Shown: positions 41,750 to 49,476 of the stretch, in pieces
Numbering within the stretch: the first letter of the stretch is position 1
Layout of the letters: each line of letters starts with the position of its first letter
Assembly: GCF_027922425.1 (NCBI RefSeq)
Contig: NZ_BSFQ01000022.1
Coordinates: 1 to 64,000, forward strand
Direction of reading: 5' to 3'
DNA from: Pseudonocardia halophobica
GTDB lineage: Bacteria > Actinomycetota > Actinomycetes > Mycobacteriales > Pseudonocardiaceae
DNA: 64,000 nt
Position numbers and translations under genes: made by a program
Notes under the pieces: model-generated
Told to the model about the DNA's origin: nothing
The model's database searches: none
What the model saw: only the letters and a program-made list of their open reading frames with translations

Positions 41750-43924
41750 TCAAGCGGACTCGGTCAGGTCCTCGCCGACGCCGATCGTCTCGGTCGCGGC
41801 CACGTCCAACTGCTCCCGCTTCACGCCCTTGCCGTCCTTCCGCAGCGTCGGGGACCACACCGTCCCGGGCTGCACGCCGGCCTGCCGGAGCAGACCGCCC
41901 ACGGAGTCGTTGTCCAGCTGCTGCCACGTCGCCGGCCGGAACGCCACGAGCGCCTCCCGGATCTCACCGAGGTGCATCCGCGCCGTGCGGGCGTTGTCCA
42001 TGATGGTGCGGACGTCGGCGAGGAACTCCACCTGCTGCTCCTCGGCTTCGATCACCTCGTCGTCAGCGTCTCCGGTGAGCCGGTTCGCGGCCTCCCGCAT
42101 CTGCCGGGCGCGGACGCCGACCTTCTCCGACGCCACCGCGTCCAGCCCGAACACTGACCGCACGATCCGTGCCTCGTCGCCCTCGGCTCGCAGGTACGCA
42201 AGGCCGCGGTCCTCCTGCGCGAACTGCGTCGCGTCGATACCGCGCTTGTAGGAACCGGTCCCGAGTACGCGGTCGTTCGGGTCCTGGCCGAACATCTTCA
42301 AACACGCGCGGATCACCGCGTTGTTCGAGATCGTGGTGGGCATGGTCTGAGCGTTCACCTGCTGCGTCGCGAGAATGACAATTATCCCCAACGCTGGCCC
42401 CCTTTTTACGAGGTCCGTGACAATTGCGGCCAGCTCCTCGCGTATCGCCTTGTGCTCCTTATTCCCCTTATCGCCGTATTCGAAATAGGCTTGCGTCTCG
42501 TCAATTCCGAGGACGATTGGCTCTAGGCCGAGGTCACGACGGTTCGCCAGCGTGCTGGTCACCTTCGACTCGGGCGCTTCCTCGCGCGGCAGCTCCCGAA
42601 TCACGCGGGCGCGTCGCCGCATCTCCTGCCGCAGCTCACGCAGCTTGAGCAGGACCCGCTCGATCTCCTCGGGTTCGTCGCCCACGCTGTAGCAGTGGGC
42701 GTATAGCGCGCACGGAGCGAGGTCGCCAGTGCCTTTTCCGTCGAATGCATAAACCCGCGCTCGGACGTCAAGGCCCGCCACCAATAGCGCCTGTCGCAGG
42801 AGGAACGTTTTGCCCATTCTCGGCAAAGCGCCAATGACCATATTCGCGTACGCAAATGTGAGCGTGATCCAGTCGCCGCGCTGGTCGGTGAACATCGGAA
42901 CGGGCTGGAACAGGTCCACCCCGCCCTGCTTCATCAGCGGCCACGGCTTCTGCGGTGCCTCGACGAGCGGCTGATCGGCGACGTAGAGGCTGAGGTGCGC
43001 GGCGTTGCGCTTCCCCACCGCCGGCCACACCGTGCCGAGCTCCCTCTTGAGCGCGGCAGCCAGCTCCTCGCGACGCTCGATCACCCACGTGGCCGGCACC
43101 GCGCCGGGCAGCTCGAGGTCGATCTGGTACCCGGGCCCCTGTCGGGCGGGGTCCATAAGGAGCCGGATCTGCTCGGGCTCCTTCATCTTCGAGTTGCCGA
43201 GCTCGCACAGCGCGGCCGTCACTACCGGGGCGCGGAGTGGTTCCACGATCCCCGGCTTCACCGAGGTGTCCTTGAGCAGGCTCTTGCCGCGTGGCCGGCC
43301 GTGCCAGCCGAGGGCGAGGACCAAGGCGACGACGACCAGCACCACGGCCCACGCCGGCGGGCGGGGGATGAGGGCCAGGCCGTAGGGCAGGAACCACCAG
43401 GTGGCCACACCTGCGCCCAAGCCGACCGCGACCTCCGTCAGGCCGCGGCCCGGGATCAGCTTCACAAGCCACACGAAGACGGCGGCACCGACGATCCCCG
43501 ACAGCACCCGCGGCGCGGTCCAAGCGAGGACCGGGCCGAGCAGGATTACCGCGAGGGTGCCGGCGACCAGCCAGCGGGCCCTCAAGTTGGCTTGGCGGAC
43601 ACGCTGGGCCTTGAGGTAGTCGGACGTCTCCGCCTTCTCCGCGTGGGCGTGGCGGACCTCCGCGGAATCGTGATCGTACAAATACCGACCGACGGCCCCC
43701 ACAATGCGACCGAGGCCACGCGGGCTGTACAGGACGAGCAGGATCAGCAGCGCCGGCAGGTGGAGGGTGAACCGGCCGGAGCGGTAGGCGTTCCGGCGGG
43801 CCCACAGCTTCGCGGTCGACGTGAAGGTCAGCCGGTCCCGCAGCCACACGGGCAGGATCGGGACGGTCGTGTCCAGGGCCGGCCGGGTCTCCCGGCCAGC
43901 CGTGAGGCGATCAAGCGCGGTCAT
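41750..43924 (-). CDS. FtsK/SpoIIIE-type DNA translocase (TraB-like)
   Basis: 724 aa. Membrane helices occupy about 50-220. The motor has Walker A GALPRMGKT near 370 and Walker B PIVLGIDETQ, followed by ILATQQ. The last 100 residues form a winged-helix-like end. Single FtsK-like motors of this kind move double-stranded DNA between mycelia in actinomycete conjugative elements. Some actinophages also carry FtsK-like genes. A patch around 42370-42490 is less GC-rich than its surroundings. It is the last gene of the transfer-like operon. Confidence 0.9.
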   Translation of the reverse strand: MTALDRLTAGRETRPALDTTVPILPVWLRDRLTFTSTAKLWARRNAYRSGRFTLHLPALLILLVLYSPRGLGRIVGAVGRYLYDHDSAEVRHAHAEKAETSDYLKAQRVRQANLRARWLVAGTLAVILLGPVLAWTAPRVLSGIVGAAVFVWLVKLIPGRGLTEVAVGLGAGVATWWFLPYGLALIPRPPAWAVVLVVVALVLALGWHGRPRGKSLLKDTSVKPGIVEPLRAPVVTAALCELGNSKMKEPEQIRLLMDPARQGPGYQIDLELPGAVPATWVIERREELAAALKRELGTVWPAVGKRNAAHLSLYVADQPLVEAPQKPWPLMKQGGVDLFQPVPMFTDQRGDWITLTFAYANMVIGALPRMGKTFLLRQALLVAGLDVRARVYAFDGKGTGDLAPCALYAHCYSVGDEPEEIERVLLKLRELRQEMRRRARVIRELPREEAPESKVTSTLANRRDLGLEPIVLGIDETQAYFEYGDKGNKEHKAIREELAAIVTDLVKRGPALGIIVILATQQVNAQTMPTTISNNAVIRACLKMFGQDPNDRVLGTGSYKRGIDATQFAQEDRGLAYLRAEGDEARIVRSVFGLDAVASEKVGVRARQMREAANRLTGDADDEVIEAEEQQVEFLADVRTIMDNARTARMHLGEIREALVAFRPATWQQLDNDSVGGLLRQAGVQPGTVWSPTLRKDGKGVKREQLDVAATETIGVGEDLTESA

Positions 43925-44177
43925 CAGAGGCCCCCTCGGGGGTGTCGTCGTGCCCGGGGCAGCAGACGGGGCAGACGCCGCATCCGCGCTCGCACAGCCC
44001 GGCTACTCGCCGGTGGCACGCAGGGCAGTAAGGCCAGGGGTTGCGCCGGGTCCGGGACCGGGGGGACAGGGCACTGGTCCCGGTCCGGGTGCGGCCCGGA
44101 CCGCTGGTCCGGAAGGCGCGGAAGAGGGCACGAAGGGCCCGGACGATGCGGTGCAGGAACACGCCGACGCGGCTCAC
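43911..44177 (-). CDS. Cys-rich small protein upstream of the translocase
   Basis: 88 aa; an Arg-rich first half and a zinc-ribbon-like end (YCPACHRRVAGLCERGCGVCPVCCPGH). The GTG start overlaps the DUF2637 gene by GTGA, and the end overlaps the translocase start by 14 bp. Function unknown. Confidence 0.65.
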   Translation of the reverse strand: MSRVGVFLHRIVRALRALFRAFRTSGPGRTRTGTSALSPRSRTRRNPWPYCPACHRRVAGLCERGCGVCPVCCPGHDDTPEGASDDRA

Positions 44178-44884
44178 TGGGCCACCTCCTGCAGCTGCGA
44201 CAGCAGCCGCGCGGACCGCGGTCCACCGACCCCGAACTCAGCGCGGACCGCCCTCTGCGACACCCGGTCCAGACCGCGCTCCTGGGCCCACCGCAGCACC
44301 TCGGGCAGGAGCGGATCAGCGCTGGCTGGGACAGGCGGTCCCTGCTGGTCAAGCGCCGGGACAGCTTCGAGCACGGGCGGGGTGTCCACGTCTGGGCCGG
44401 CCCACCGGGACCAGGGGTCCCGCCACGCCTCGGACTCGACCTCTGCCGGGGCATCGTCGACCTCGGGCAGGGGCACCCGGTCCGGGACCGGTCCGGTCTC
44501 GCGGACCAGCAGGACCACGAGGTGGACCACCGAGCCGACCACCGCCGGGGCGATGGCCCCGACAGCGACCGCGACCCACCACGGCGGGGTGATCCCGTGC
44601 GCGTGCAGGCCCAACTGGCCGGCGTTCCCGGCGACGGTCGCGACGAGCAGGGACCACGTCATCCAGGCGGCGAACCGTGAGGCGTCCCGCGGGCTGGAGG
44701 GGCTGAGCCAGATCGTGCACGCCACGGCCGCGCCGGCGTCCACGACGATCGGCAGGAGCCACGCGAAGCCGGACGGGATCGACACGGCGATGGCCAGCCC
44801 GCGAAGGGCGTCAAAGCTCAGGATCGCCGCGGCGGACAGGACGACCGCCAGACCGGCCCACACGATCCACGGTGCGCGCTTCAC
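44174..44884 (-). CDS. DUF2637/SpdB-like membrane protein
   Basis: 236 aa. About four membrane helices (IVWAGLAVVLSAAAILSF, GFAWLLPIVVDAGAAVAC, WSLLVATVAGNAGQLGL, VAVGAIAPAVVGSVVHL) match the DUF2637 pattern of SpdB spread proteins. The soluble C-terminal part ends in a HTH-like segment (VSQRAVRAEFGVGGPRSARLL). SpdB-type proteins help spread conjugative plasmids through mycelium. GTG 44884 is chosen from the GTGA overlap. Confidence 0.82.
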   Translation of the reverse strand: MKRAPWIVWAGLAVVLSAAAILSFDALRGLAIAVSIPSGFAWLLPIVVDAGAAVACTIWLSPSSPRDASRFAAWMTWSLLVATVAGNAGQLGLHAHGITPPWWVAVAVGAIAPAVVGSVVHLVVLLVRETGPVPDRVPLPEVDDAPAEVESEAWRDPWSRWAGPDVDTPPVLEAVPALDQQGPPVPASADPLLPEVLRWAQERGLDRVSQRAVRAEFGVGGPRSARLLSQLQEVAQ

Positions 44885-44997
44885 GCCCACCACCCCATGA
44901 GGAGGCCGAGGAGGTAGCCGGCGACGAGGCCGCAGGCGATGGTGCCGAACGCCCACCCGATCACGGTGAGGGCCTCGGCGAGGGTCAGTCGCTGCAC
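44881..44997 (-). CDS. 38-aa membrane micro-protein
   Basis: Starts MQRLTLAEALTVIGWAFGTI and ends GLLMGWWA; mostly one hydrophobic segment. Overlaps both neighbours. Seen often as a small partner in transfer operons, but without known role. Confidence 0.6.
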   Translation of the reverse strand: MQRLTLAEALTVIGWAFGTIACGLVAGYLLGLLMGWWA

Positions 44998-45176
44998 GGG
45001 GTCACCTCGACCTTCCCGCCGTCGAGGACGCGGATGACGGACTCGGCGTGGCTCTCGCCGATGTCGCACACCTGCGCGGCAGTCGGCGGCGGGATCTCGA
45101 CGGGCTCGGGTGTCCGCGACTGCAGCCACACGACGATCACGGCGATCGCACCGATGACGAGGAGCGCGCGGATCAT
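44985..45176 (-). CDS. 63-aa membrane-anchored protein
   Basis: An N-terminal helix (ALLVIGAIAVIVVWL) is followed by an outside-type domain with two Cys (QVCDIGES, VTPCSD) that could form a disulfide. The ATG overlaps a 23-aa micro-ORF by ATGA. Confidence 0.65.
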   Translation of the reverse strand: MIRALLVIGAIAVIVVWLQSRTPEPVEIPPPTAAQVCDIGESHAESVIRVLDGGKVEVTPCSD

Positions 45177-45244
45177 CGCTTGCCTCCGCCCCAGTGCAGC
45201 GAAAGTGGGCCGACGCGGAGCGTCTTCCGGGCGCGGAACCTCAT
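45173..45244 (-). CDS. 23-aa basic micro-ORF
   Basis: MRFRARKTLRVGPLSLHWGG and KR complete the peptide. Both ends overlap neighbours by ATGA, so it is likely translated by coupling rather than by chance. The R-x-R ... GP ... WGG pattern resembles DUF4236-type peptides. Confidence 0.5.
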   Translation of the reverse strand: MRFRARKTLRVGPLSLHWGGGKR

Positions 45245-45615
45245 CGGGCGCTCCTCGCCATCAGGGTCAGGGTGTGTGCGAGCGCGGCGGCCTCGTTGGT
45301 GGTCAGCCCCTCGTCCGGCAGCCCGTGGACCGGCAGCGTGACCGGCTGGGCGGAGACACCGTCCTCGCCGTGCCGCACCACCATCTGCTCGAGCTGCACC
45401 GTGACCGGCTTCCGGCCGAACGTGGGGCTCTCGACGGCGACGACCTCACGGCTGACGTGGTGCCGCCAGAGCTCACCGACCCGATCGATCTCGGCGTCGG
45501 TGATGCCGTGGTCCCACGTCCCGGAGCACCAGTAGGGGCAGGCGAGCGCCCGCTTCTCGGTGATGGCCAGGGCGTCGTAGATGGACGTCGCCGTGGGCTG
45601 GGTGGGGGCGGTCAT
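45241..45615 (-). CDS. DUF6907-like protein (copy 1)
   Basis: 124 aa with the CPYWCSGTWDH start motif and later strands (VTVQLEQMVV) and helix (TNEAAALAHTLTLMA) typical of this actinobacterial family, which is common in mobile elements. Function unknown. Overlaps copy 2 by 4 bp. Confidence 0.7.
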   Translation of the reverse strand: MTAPTQPTATSIYDALAITEKRALACPYWCSGTWDHGITDAEIDRVGELWRHHVSREVVAVESPTFGRKPVTVQLEQMVVRHGEDGVSAQPVTLPVHGLPDEGLTTNEAAALAHTLTLMARSAR

Positions 45616-45977
45616 CGGGTCACCCGCCCGGTCTCGCGCTCAACGAGGTCGACGAGGTGCAGCAGCTGCGCGGCGACCTTCCGAGCCTCACGCGGGGTCA
45701 GGGCGGCTCCGACCTTGCCGTCTGCGCCCTCAAGGAAGATCTCGAGCTGCGGGGGCTGGACGTCCCAGGCATGGGTGTCGCGGGTGAGCTCCTGGTACTG
45801 GAACGCCCGGAGGGTGACTCGGCCGGGGTCGGCAGGCTTGAACGCGGCCGGTGTCAGGAGCCACGGCTGCGAGTCACACATCTGGTCGAGCAGGCCGTCG
45901 GTGTGGTGAGCGCACCAGGCGGCATGATCGTGAGTCGGTGTTTCAGTGATCAGGGCGGGCAGGGCAGGATGAGCCAC
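45612..45977 (-). CDS. DUF6907-like protein (copy 2)
   Basis: 121 aa from GTG 45977, with AWCAHH, then LEIFLEGADGKVGAALTPREARKVAAQLL, the same order of elements as copy 1. I preferred 45977 to GTG 45986 because the latter lies inside the Shine-Dalgarno sequence GGAGG. The start of a tightly coupled seven-gene chain. Confidence 0.7.
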   Translation of the reverse strand: MAHPALPALITETPTHDHAAWCAHHTDGLLDQMCDSQPWLLTPAAFKPADPGRVTLRAFQYQELTRDTHAWDVQPPQLEIFLEGADGKVGAALTPREARKVAAQLLHLVDLVERETGRVTR

Positions 45978-46015
45978 AGCCGCCACCTCCTTCTGTGCAA
46001 GGGGTGTGTCGGTTA

Positions 46016-46052
46016 GGCCCGCACCGCGGAGTACCAGTCCGCGGTTCGGGCC
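46016..46052. other. Hairpin between transfer-operon genes
   Basis: GGCCCG-C-ACCGCGGA (46016-46030) pairs with TCCGCGGT-T-CGGGCC (46038-46052), one mismatch. It lies in the 95-bp gap (45978-46072) downstream of the membrane gene and upstream of the DUF6907 gene on the - strand; it may attenuate transcription or protect the mRNA. Confidence 0.5.
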
Positions 46053-46072
46053 GCCTTACGTTCCGGCCGCTT

Positions 46073-46288
46073 TCAGGAGCGGCGCGGCCTTTCCGCCCGG
46101 ACGACGCGCACCCACTGTGCGACGCCTCGGGCGACGATCAGACAGCCGAGGACGGTGTACTTCGCCGCCCACACGAGCGGCATAAGCCACCAGCCGAGGC
46201 AGACCCAGAACCACGCCGAGTTGCTGCCGGCGCTGATCCGCTTGACGAAGCGGAAGGGGCCGACACTCGGGGTGAAATACAAGGGCAT
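46073..46288 (-). CDS. Small membrane protein
   Basis: 71 aa, with one or two helices (WFWVCLGWWLMPLVWAAK, VLGCLIVARGVAQWV) and a basic tail. ATG 46288 follows AGGAGC. Not recognised. Confidence 0.65.
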   Translation of the reverse strand: MPLYFTPSVGPFRFVKRISAGSNSAWFWVCLGWWLMPLVWAAKYTVLGCLIVARGVAQWVRVVRAERPRRS

Positions 46289-46318
46289 GGTGTGCTGGGC
46301 TCCTCGGTTAGGTGTGGG

Positions 46319-46678
46319 TCAGCGGGCGTAGTTGGCGCGGAGGGCGGTGTCGCCCGCGGCCTGGTCGCGCTCGTCCGCCAACCGTCGGACGCGCTCGGTG
46401 GTGTAGGCGTTGCGCCAGTAGTCGCGTTCGCGGACGAGCTCGGCGTGCGCGGCGCGGTCGCGGCTCGTCCGGCGGGGGAAGGTCAGGACGAGGCCGAGAA
46501 GGCCGATGAGAACGAAGCTCGCTCCCATCCAGGTGTAGGCGGCGGCGAGGAGCTGGTCAGCTTCGGTGGCGCGGACGAGCGCGAGGATGCCGTACGTGAT
46601 GGCTCCCACCGACAGGAGCTGCGCGGCGCGGCGGCCGACGTTGACGGCGATGGTGCGGGCGATGCGATGCTTGGGCAC
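46319..46678 (-). CDS. Membrane protein with coiled-coil tail
   Basis: 119 aa. Two helices (LLSVGAITYGILALV, WMGASFVLIGLLGLVLTF) precede a charged coiled coil (RDRAAHAELVRERDYW). GTG 46678 with AAGAGG upstream. The first gene of the transfer-like operon, 90 bp from the right end. Confidence 0.65.
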   Translation of the reverse strand: MPKHRIARTIAVNVGRRAAQLLSVGAITYGILALVRATEADQLLAAAYTWMGASFVLIGLLGLVLTFPRRTSRDRAAHAELVRERDYWRNAYTTERVRRLADERDQAAGDTALRANYAR

Positions 46679-46738
46679 GGGACTCGGGCCTCTTCCGGGT
46701 CTCGGCCTCACCCGTCGGATCAGGGCGGGTGGGGCGTC

Positions 46739-46776
46739 TTCAAGTAGGACGCACCGATAGTGCCCTTTGCCCTGGC
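46739..46776 (+). other. Right attachment junction (attR)
   Basis: Element DNA ends at CCTGGC (46771-46776), shared with the left junction; comM coding resumes with CTCGCCTGCTGC. A GTG at 46760 lies in element DNA, in frame with comM. Confidence 0.75.
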
Positions 46777-48031
46777 CCTCGCCTGCTGCGTGCTGGCCGG
46801 TGCGGGTGTGGTCGACCCCGACCGGCTCGGGGCGACGGTACTGCTCGGCGAGCTCGCCCTCGACGGGCGCGTGCGGCCGGTGCGCGGGGTGCTGCCGAGC
46901 GTCCTCGCGGCGCGGTCGGCCGGGCTGCGCCGGGTGGTGGTGCCGGTCGCCGCGCTCGAGGAGGCCGGCCTGGTCGACGATGTCGACGTCTACGGGGCCA
47001 CCACACTCGACCAGGTCGTGGGCTGGTTCGCAGGGGAGCGCGAGCTGGACCGGCCGCTGGGCCCACCGCCCACGGCGGCCGCCGCGGTGCCCGATCTGGC
47101 CGACGTCGTGGGCCAGCCGGACGCGCGCCGCGCGCTCGAGGTCGCCGCCGCCGGCGGGCACCACCTGCTGCTCGTGGGCCCGCCCGGCACCGGCAAGACG
47201 ATGCTGGCCCGGCGGATCGTCGGGCTGCTGCCGGAACTCAGCCGGGACGAGGCGCTGCAGCTGGCGTCGGTCCGCTCGGTGATCGGGGAGGCGGGCGGCG
47301 ACCCGCTGAGCCGCGTCGTCCCGTTCGTCGCGCCGCACCACTCCTCGTCGATGGCGGCGCTGCTCGGTGGCGGGAGCGGGCTGGCCCGGCCCGGCGCCGT
47401 GTCGCTCGCGCACCGCGGGGTCCTGTTCCTCGACGAGTGCGCCGAGTTCCAGCCCCATGTGCTCGACGCGCTGCGCACCCCGCTCGAGGAGGGCGAGGTC
47501 CGGCTGGCCCGGGCGGACGGGAGCGTGCGGTACCCCGCGCGGTTCCAGCTGGTCCTCGCGGCCAACCCGTGCCCGTGCGCGCCGGCGCGGGACCGGGACT
47601 GCATCTGCACGTCGATCGTGCGGCGCCGGTACCTCGGGCGGCTGTCCGGCCCGCTGCTCGACCGCGTCGACCTGCGGGCCCGGATGGTCCCGGTCACCGA
47701 AATCGGCGGCGCGGGCGAGGCGGAGGAGGACACCGCCACGGTCCGTGCACGGGTGCTCGCCGCCCGGGCGGCCGCGGCGGAGCGATGGTCGGCGCACGGG
47801 TGGCGGACCAACGCCGAGGTCCCCGGCCCGGCGCTGCGGCGCACCTTCGGCCTGCCCCGCACCGTCGTCCGGCCGTTGGAGGAGCGGATGCGGGCGGGCG
47901 AGCTGTCCGCACGCGGGGCGGACCGAGCGCTTCGGGTCGCGTGGACGCTCGCCGATCTGGCGGGCGCCACGTCGCCGGACCGGGAGACCGTGGACAACGC
48001 GCTGTACTACCGCGAGCGGGGTGCGGCGTGA
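46771..48031 (+). pseudogene. comM: ComM/YifB ATPase, 3' fragment
   Basis: The rest of comM, intact from LALACCVLAGAGVV to the stop. It has the AAA+ core with Walker A VGPPGTGKTM, Walker B GVLFLDE, and the zinc-type CPCAPARDRDCIC insert, then the Mg-chelatase C-terminal domain. Together with codons 1-84 at 19982 it makes a full-length protein of about 500 aa. A GTG at 46760 supplied by the element opens a 423-aa frame (MPFALALA), so a truncated ATPase could still be made. dprA overlaps by GTGA. Confidence 0.93.
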
Positions 48032-49185
48032 CCGCCGCGGCGCCCCGCCCGATCGTGGTGGCCGAAGAGGTCCTGCGGGCGCGGGCGTACCTGCTGCGGG
48101 TCGCCGAGCCGTCCGCGCTCCACACCGGGAGGCTCGTCGACCTGCTCGGCCCGGTCGCGGCCGCCGACGCGATCCGGCGCGGCGACGTCCCCGAGCGCGT
48201 GGCGGACGAGACCTCCGCGCGGCGCGGGGCGGACCGTGTCGACGCCGACCTCGCGGCGGCCGCCGACTGTGGCGCGCGGCTGGTCGTGCCCGAGGACCCG
48301 GACTGGCCGCAGTGGCCGTTCGCGTGCTTCGGCCTCACGGACAAGAAGGAGCTGGCACCGCCGCTGGGGTTGTGGGTGCGGGGGACCGGCTCGCTGGCAG
48401 ACCTCACGGACCGGGCGGTCGCGATGGTCGGCGCCCGCGCGGCCAGCGGCTACGGCACCCACACCGCCGCGGAGCTCGGAGCCGGGCTCGCCGCGGCCGG
48501 GCAGACGGTGGTGTCGGGCGCGGCGATCGGGATCGACGGGGCCGCCCACCGCGGGGCTCTGGCCGGCGGCGGACCCACGATCGCGGTGCTGGCGTGCGGG
48601 CTCGACCGGGCCTATCCCACCTCCCACGCCGGGTTGATCGACCGCGTCGCCCGTCAGGGGCTGGTGGTGTCCGAGTACCCGCCGGGCGCGGTGCCGGCGC
48701 GGCACCGGTTCCTGGTGCGGAACCGGCTCATCGCGGCGCTGTCGGTGGGCACGGTGGTGGTCGAGGCGGCGCTGCGGAGCGGGGCGCAGCGCACGGCGTC
48801 CGACGCCCGCGAGCTCGGCACCGTGCTCATGGCGGTTCCGGGGCCGGTGACCTCGGCGGCCTCCGCGGGCTGCCACGAGCTGATCCGGCAGGGCGCCCTC
48901 CTGGTCACCCGGGCCGAGGAGATCACCGAGGCGACCGGGCGGCTGGGGGTGGAACTGGCCCGCGAACCGGAGCGGCCGCAGCGGCGCACGGACGTCCTCG
49001 ATGAGACCCAGGCCCGCGTGCACGACGCCCTGCCCCCGCGCGCCGCCCGCGACATCGCCTGGCTGGCGGTCGAGGCGGGTCTGGAGCAGGACACCGTCCG
49101 TTCCGCGCTGGTCGAGCTGGAGCGCCGCGGCCTCGCCGAGTTCCACGAGGGGCGGTGGCAGCGGTCGGTGGGAGGGGGTGGGTGA
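48028..49185 (+). CDS. dprA: DNA-processing protein DprA
   Basis: 385 aa. Loads RecA on incoming single-stranded DNA in transformation. The Rossmann-like core is clear: AMVGARAASGYG, VVSGAAIGIDGAAHRGAL, LACGLDRAYP, SEYPPG and RHRFLVRNRLIA. A C-terminal winged helix follows (DIAWLAVEAGLEQDTVRSAL). Coupled to comM, so the element insertion may also lower its expression. Confidence 0.94.
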   Translation: MTAAAPRPIVVAEEVLRARAYLLRVAEPSALHTGRLVDLLGPVAAADAIRRGDVPERVADETSARRGADRVDADLAAAADCGARLVVPEDPDWPQWPFACFGLTDKKELAPPLGLWVRGTGSLADLTDRAVAMVGARAASGYGTHTAAELGAGLAAAGQTVVSGAAIGIDGAAHRGALAGGGPTIAVLACGLDRAYPTSHAGLIDRVARQGLVVSEYPPGAVPARHRFLVRNRLIAALSVGTVVVEAALRSGAQRTASDARELGTVLMAVPGPVTSAASAGCHELIRQGALLVTRAEEITEATGRLGVELAREPERPQRRTDVLDETQARVHDALPPRAARDIAWLAVEAGLEQDTVRSALVELERRGLAEFHEGRWQRSVGGGG

Positions 49186-49392
49186 GGGCCTTCGGCGAGC
49201 GCTGGCGTTCATCCCGGCGAGCGGGCGGTCGGTGTGCAGGAGGGTGAGGCGAGGACGGCTCGGAGGGGCGACCGGCGTGGGTCGTTGACCCCGGCTCGCC
49301 CGACACGCACCGTCGACGGATGGCCCGCCCGATCGTGAGACGCCGCCGGAGGACAGGTCCGAGAGCGGGCACGTCGACCCGACCGGGAGCGA

Positions 49393-49476
49393 GGCCGCGG
49401 ACGAGCTCGCCGTCCCGAGTGGGCGCGGGGCCGCGGACGAGCTCGCCTTCCCGACCCGGGGTGAGGCCGTGAACGA
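49393..49476 (+). repeat. 36-bp imperfect tandem repeat before xerC
   Basis: GGCCGCGGACGAGCTCGCC recurs at 49393 and 49429, and a diverged copy starts at 49465 containing the xerC GTG. The 36-bp period keeps the xerC frame (EAADELA-type repeats), but no start codon lies upstream in frame. The rest of the 283-bp gap after dprA is featureless. Confidence 0.7.

Larger units (their letters stand above)
20233..46770. mobile_element. Integrated phage-like element in comM with conjugation-type genes
   Basis: About 26.5 kb between the two halves of comM. It holds a serine integrase, phage head and tail genes (22-35.4 kb, + strand), an excisionase and replication operon (- strand, 40.9-36.8 kb), an XRE repressor (+ strand, 41.0 kb) and a transfer-like operon (- strand, 46.7-41.75 kb). 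The transfer operon carries an FtsK/TraB translocase and a DUF2637/SpdB-like protein, both typical of actinomycete integrative conjugative elements. No endolysin gene is seen. No structural gene looks broken. Confidence 0.93.

Noticed and set aside
20259..46678. Restriction, toxin-antitoxin or anti-phage cargo inside the element
   Set aside because: The small proteins were read individually; none shows a toxin, nuclease or defence motif apart from the packaging-type HNH protein.
20239..46762. A 23-bp imperfect direct match (TCAAGT...GAC...GTG) near both ends of the element, as possible att core
   Set aside because: It matches only 15 of 23 positions, and the continuity of comM places the crossover at CCTGGC (20227 and 46771), outside this match.
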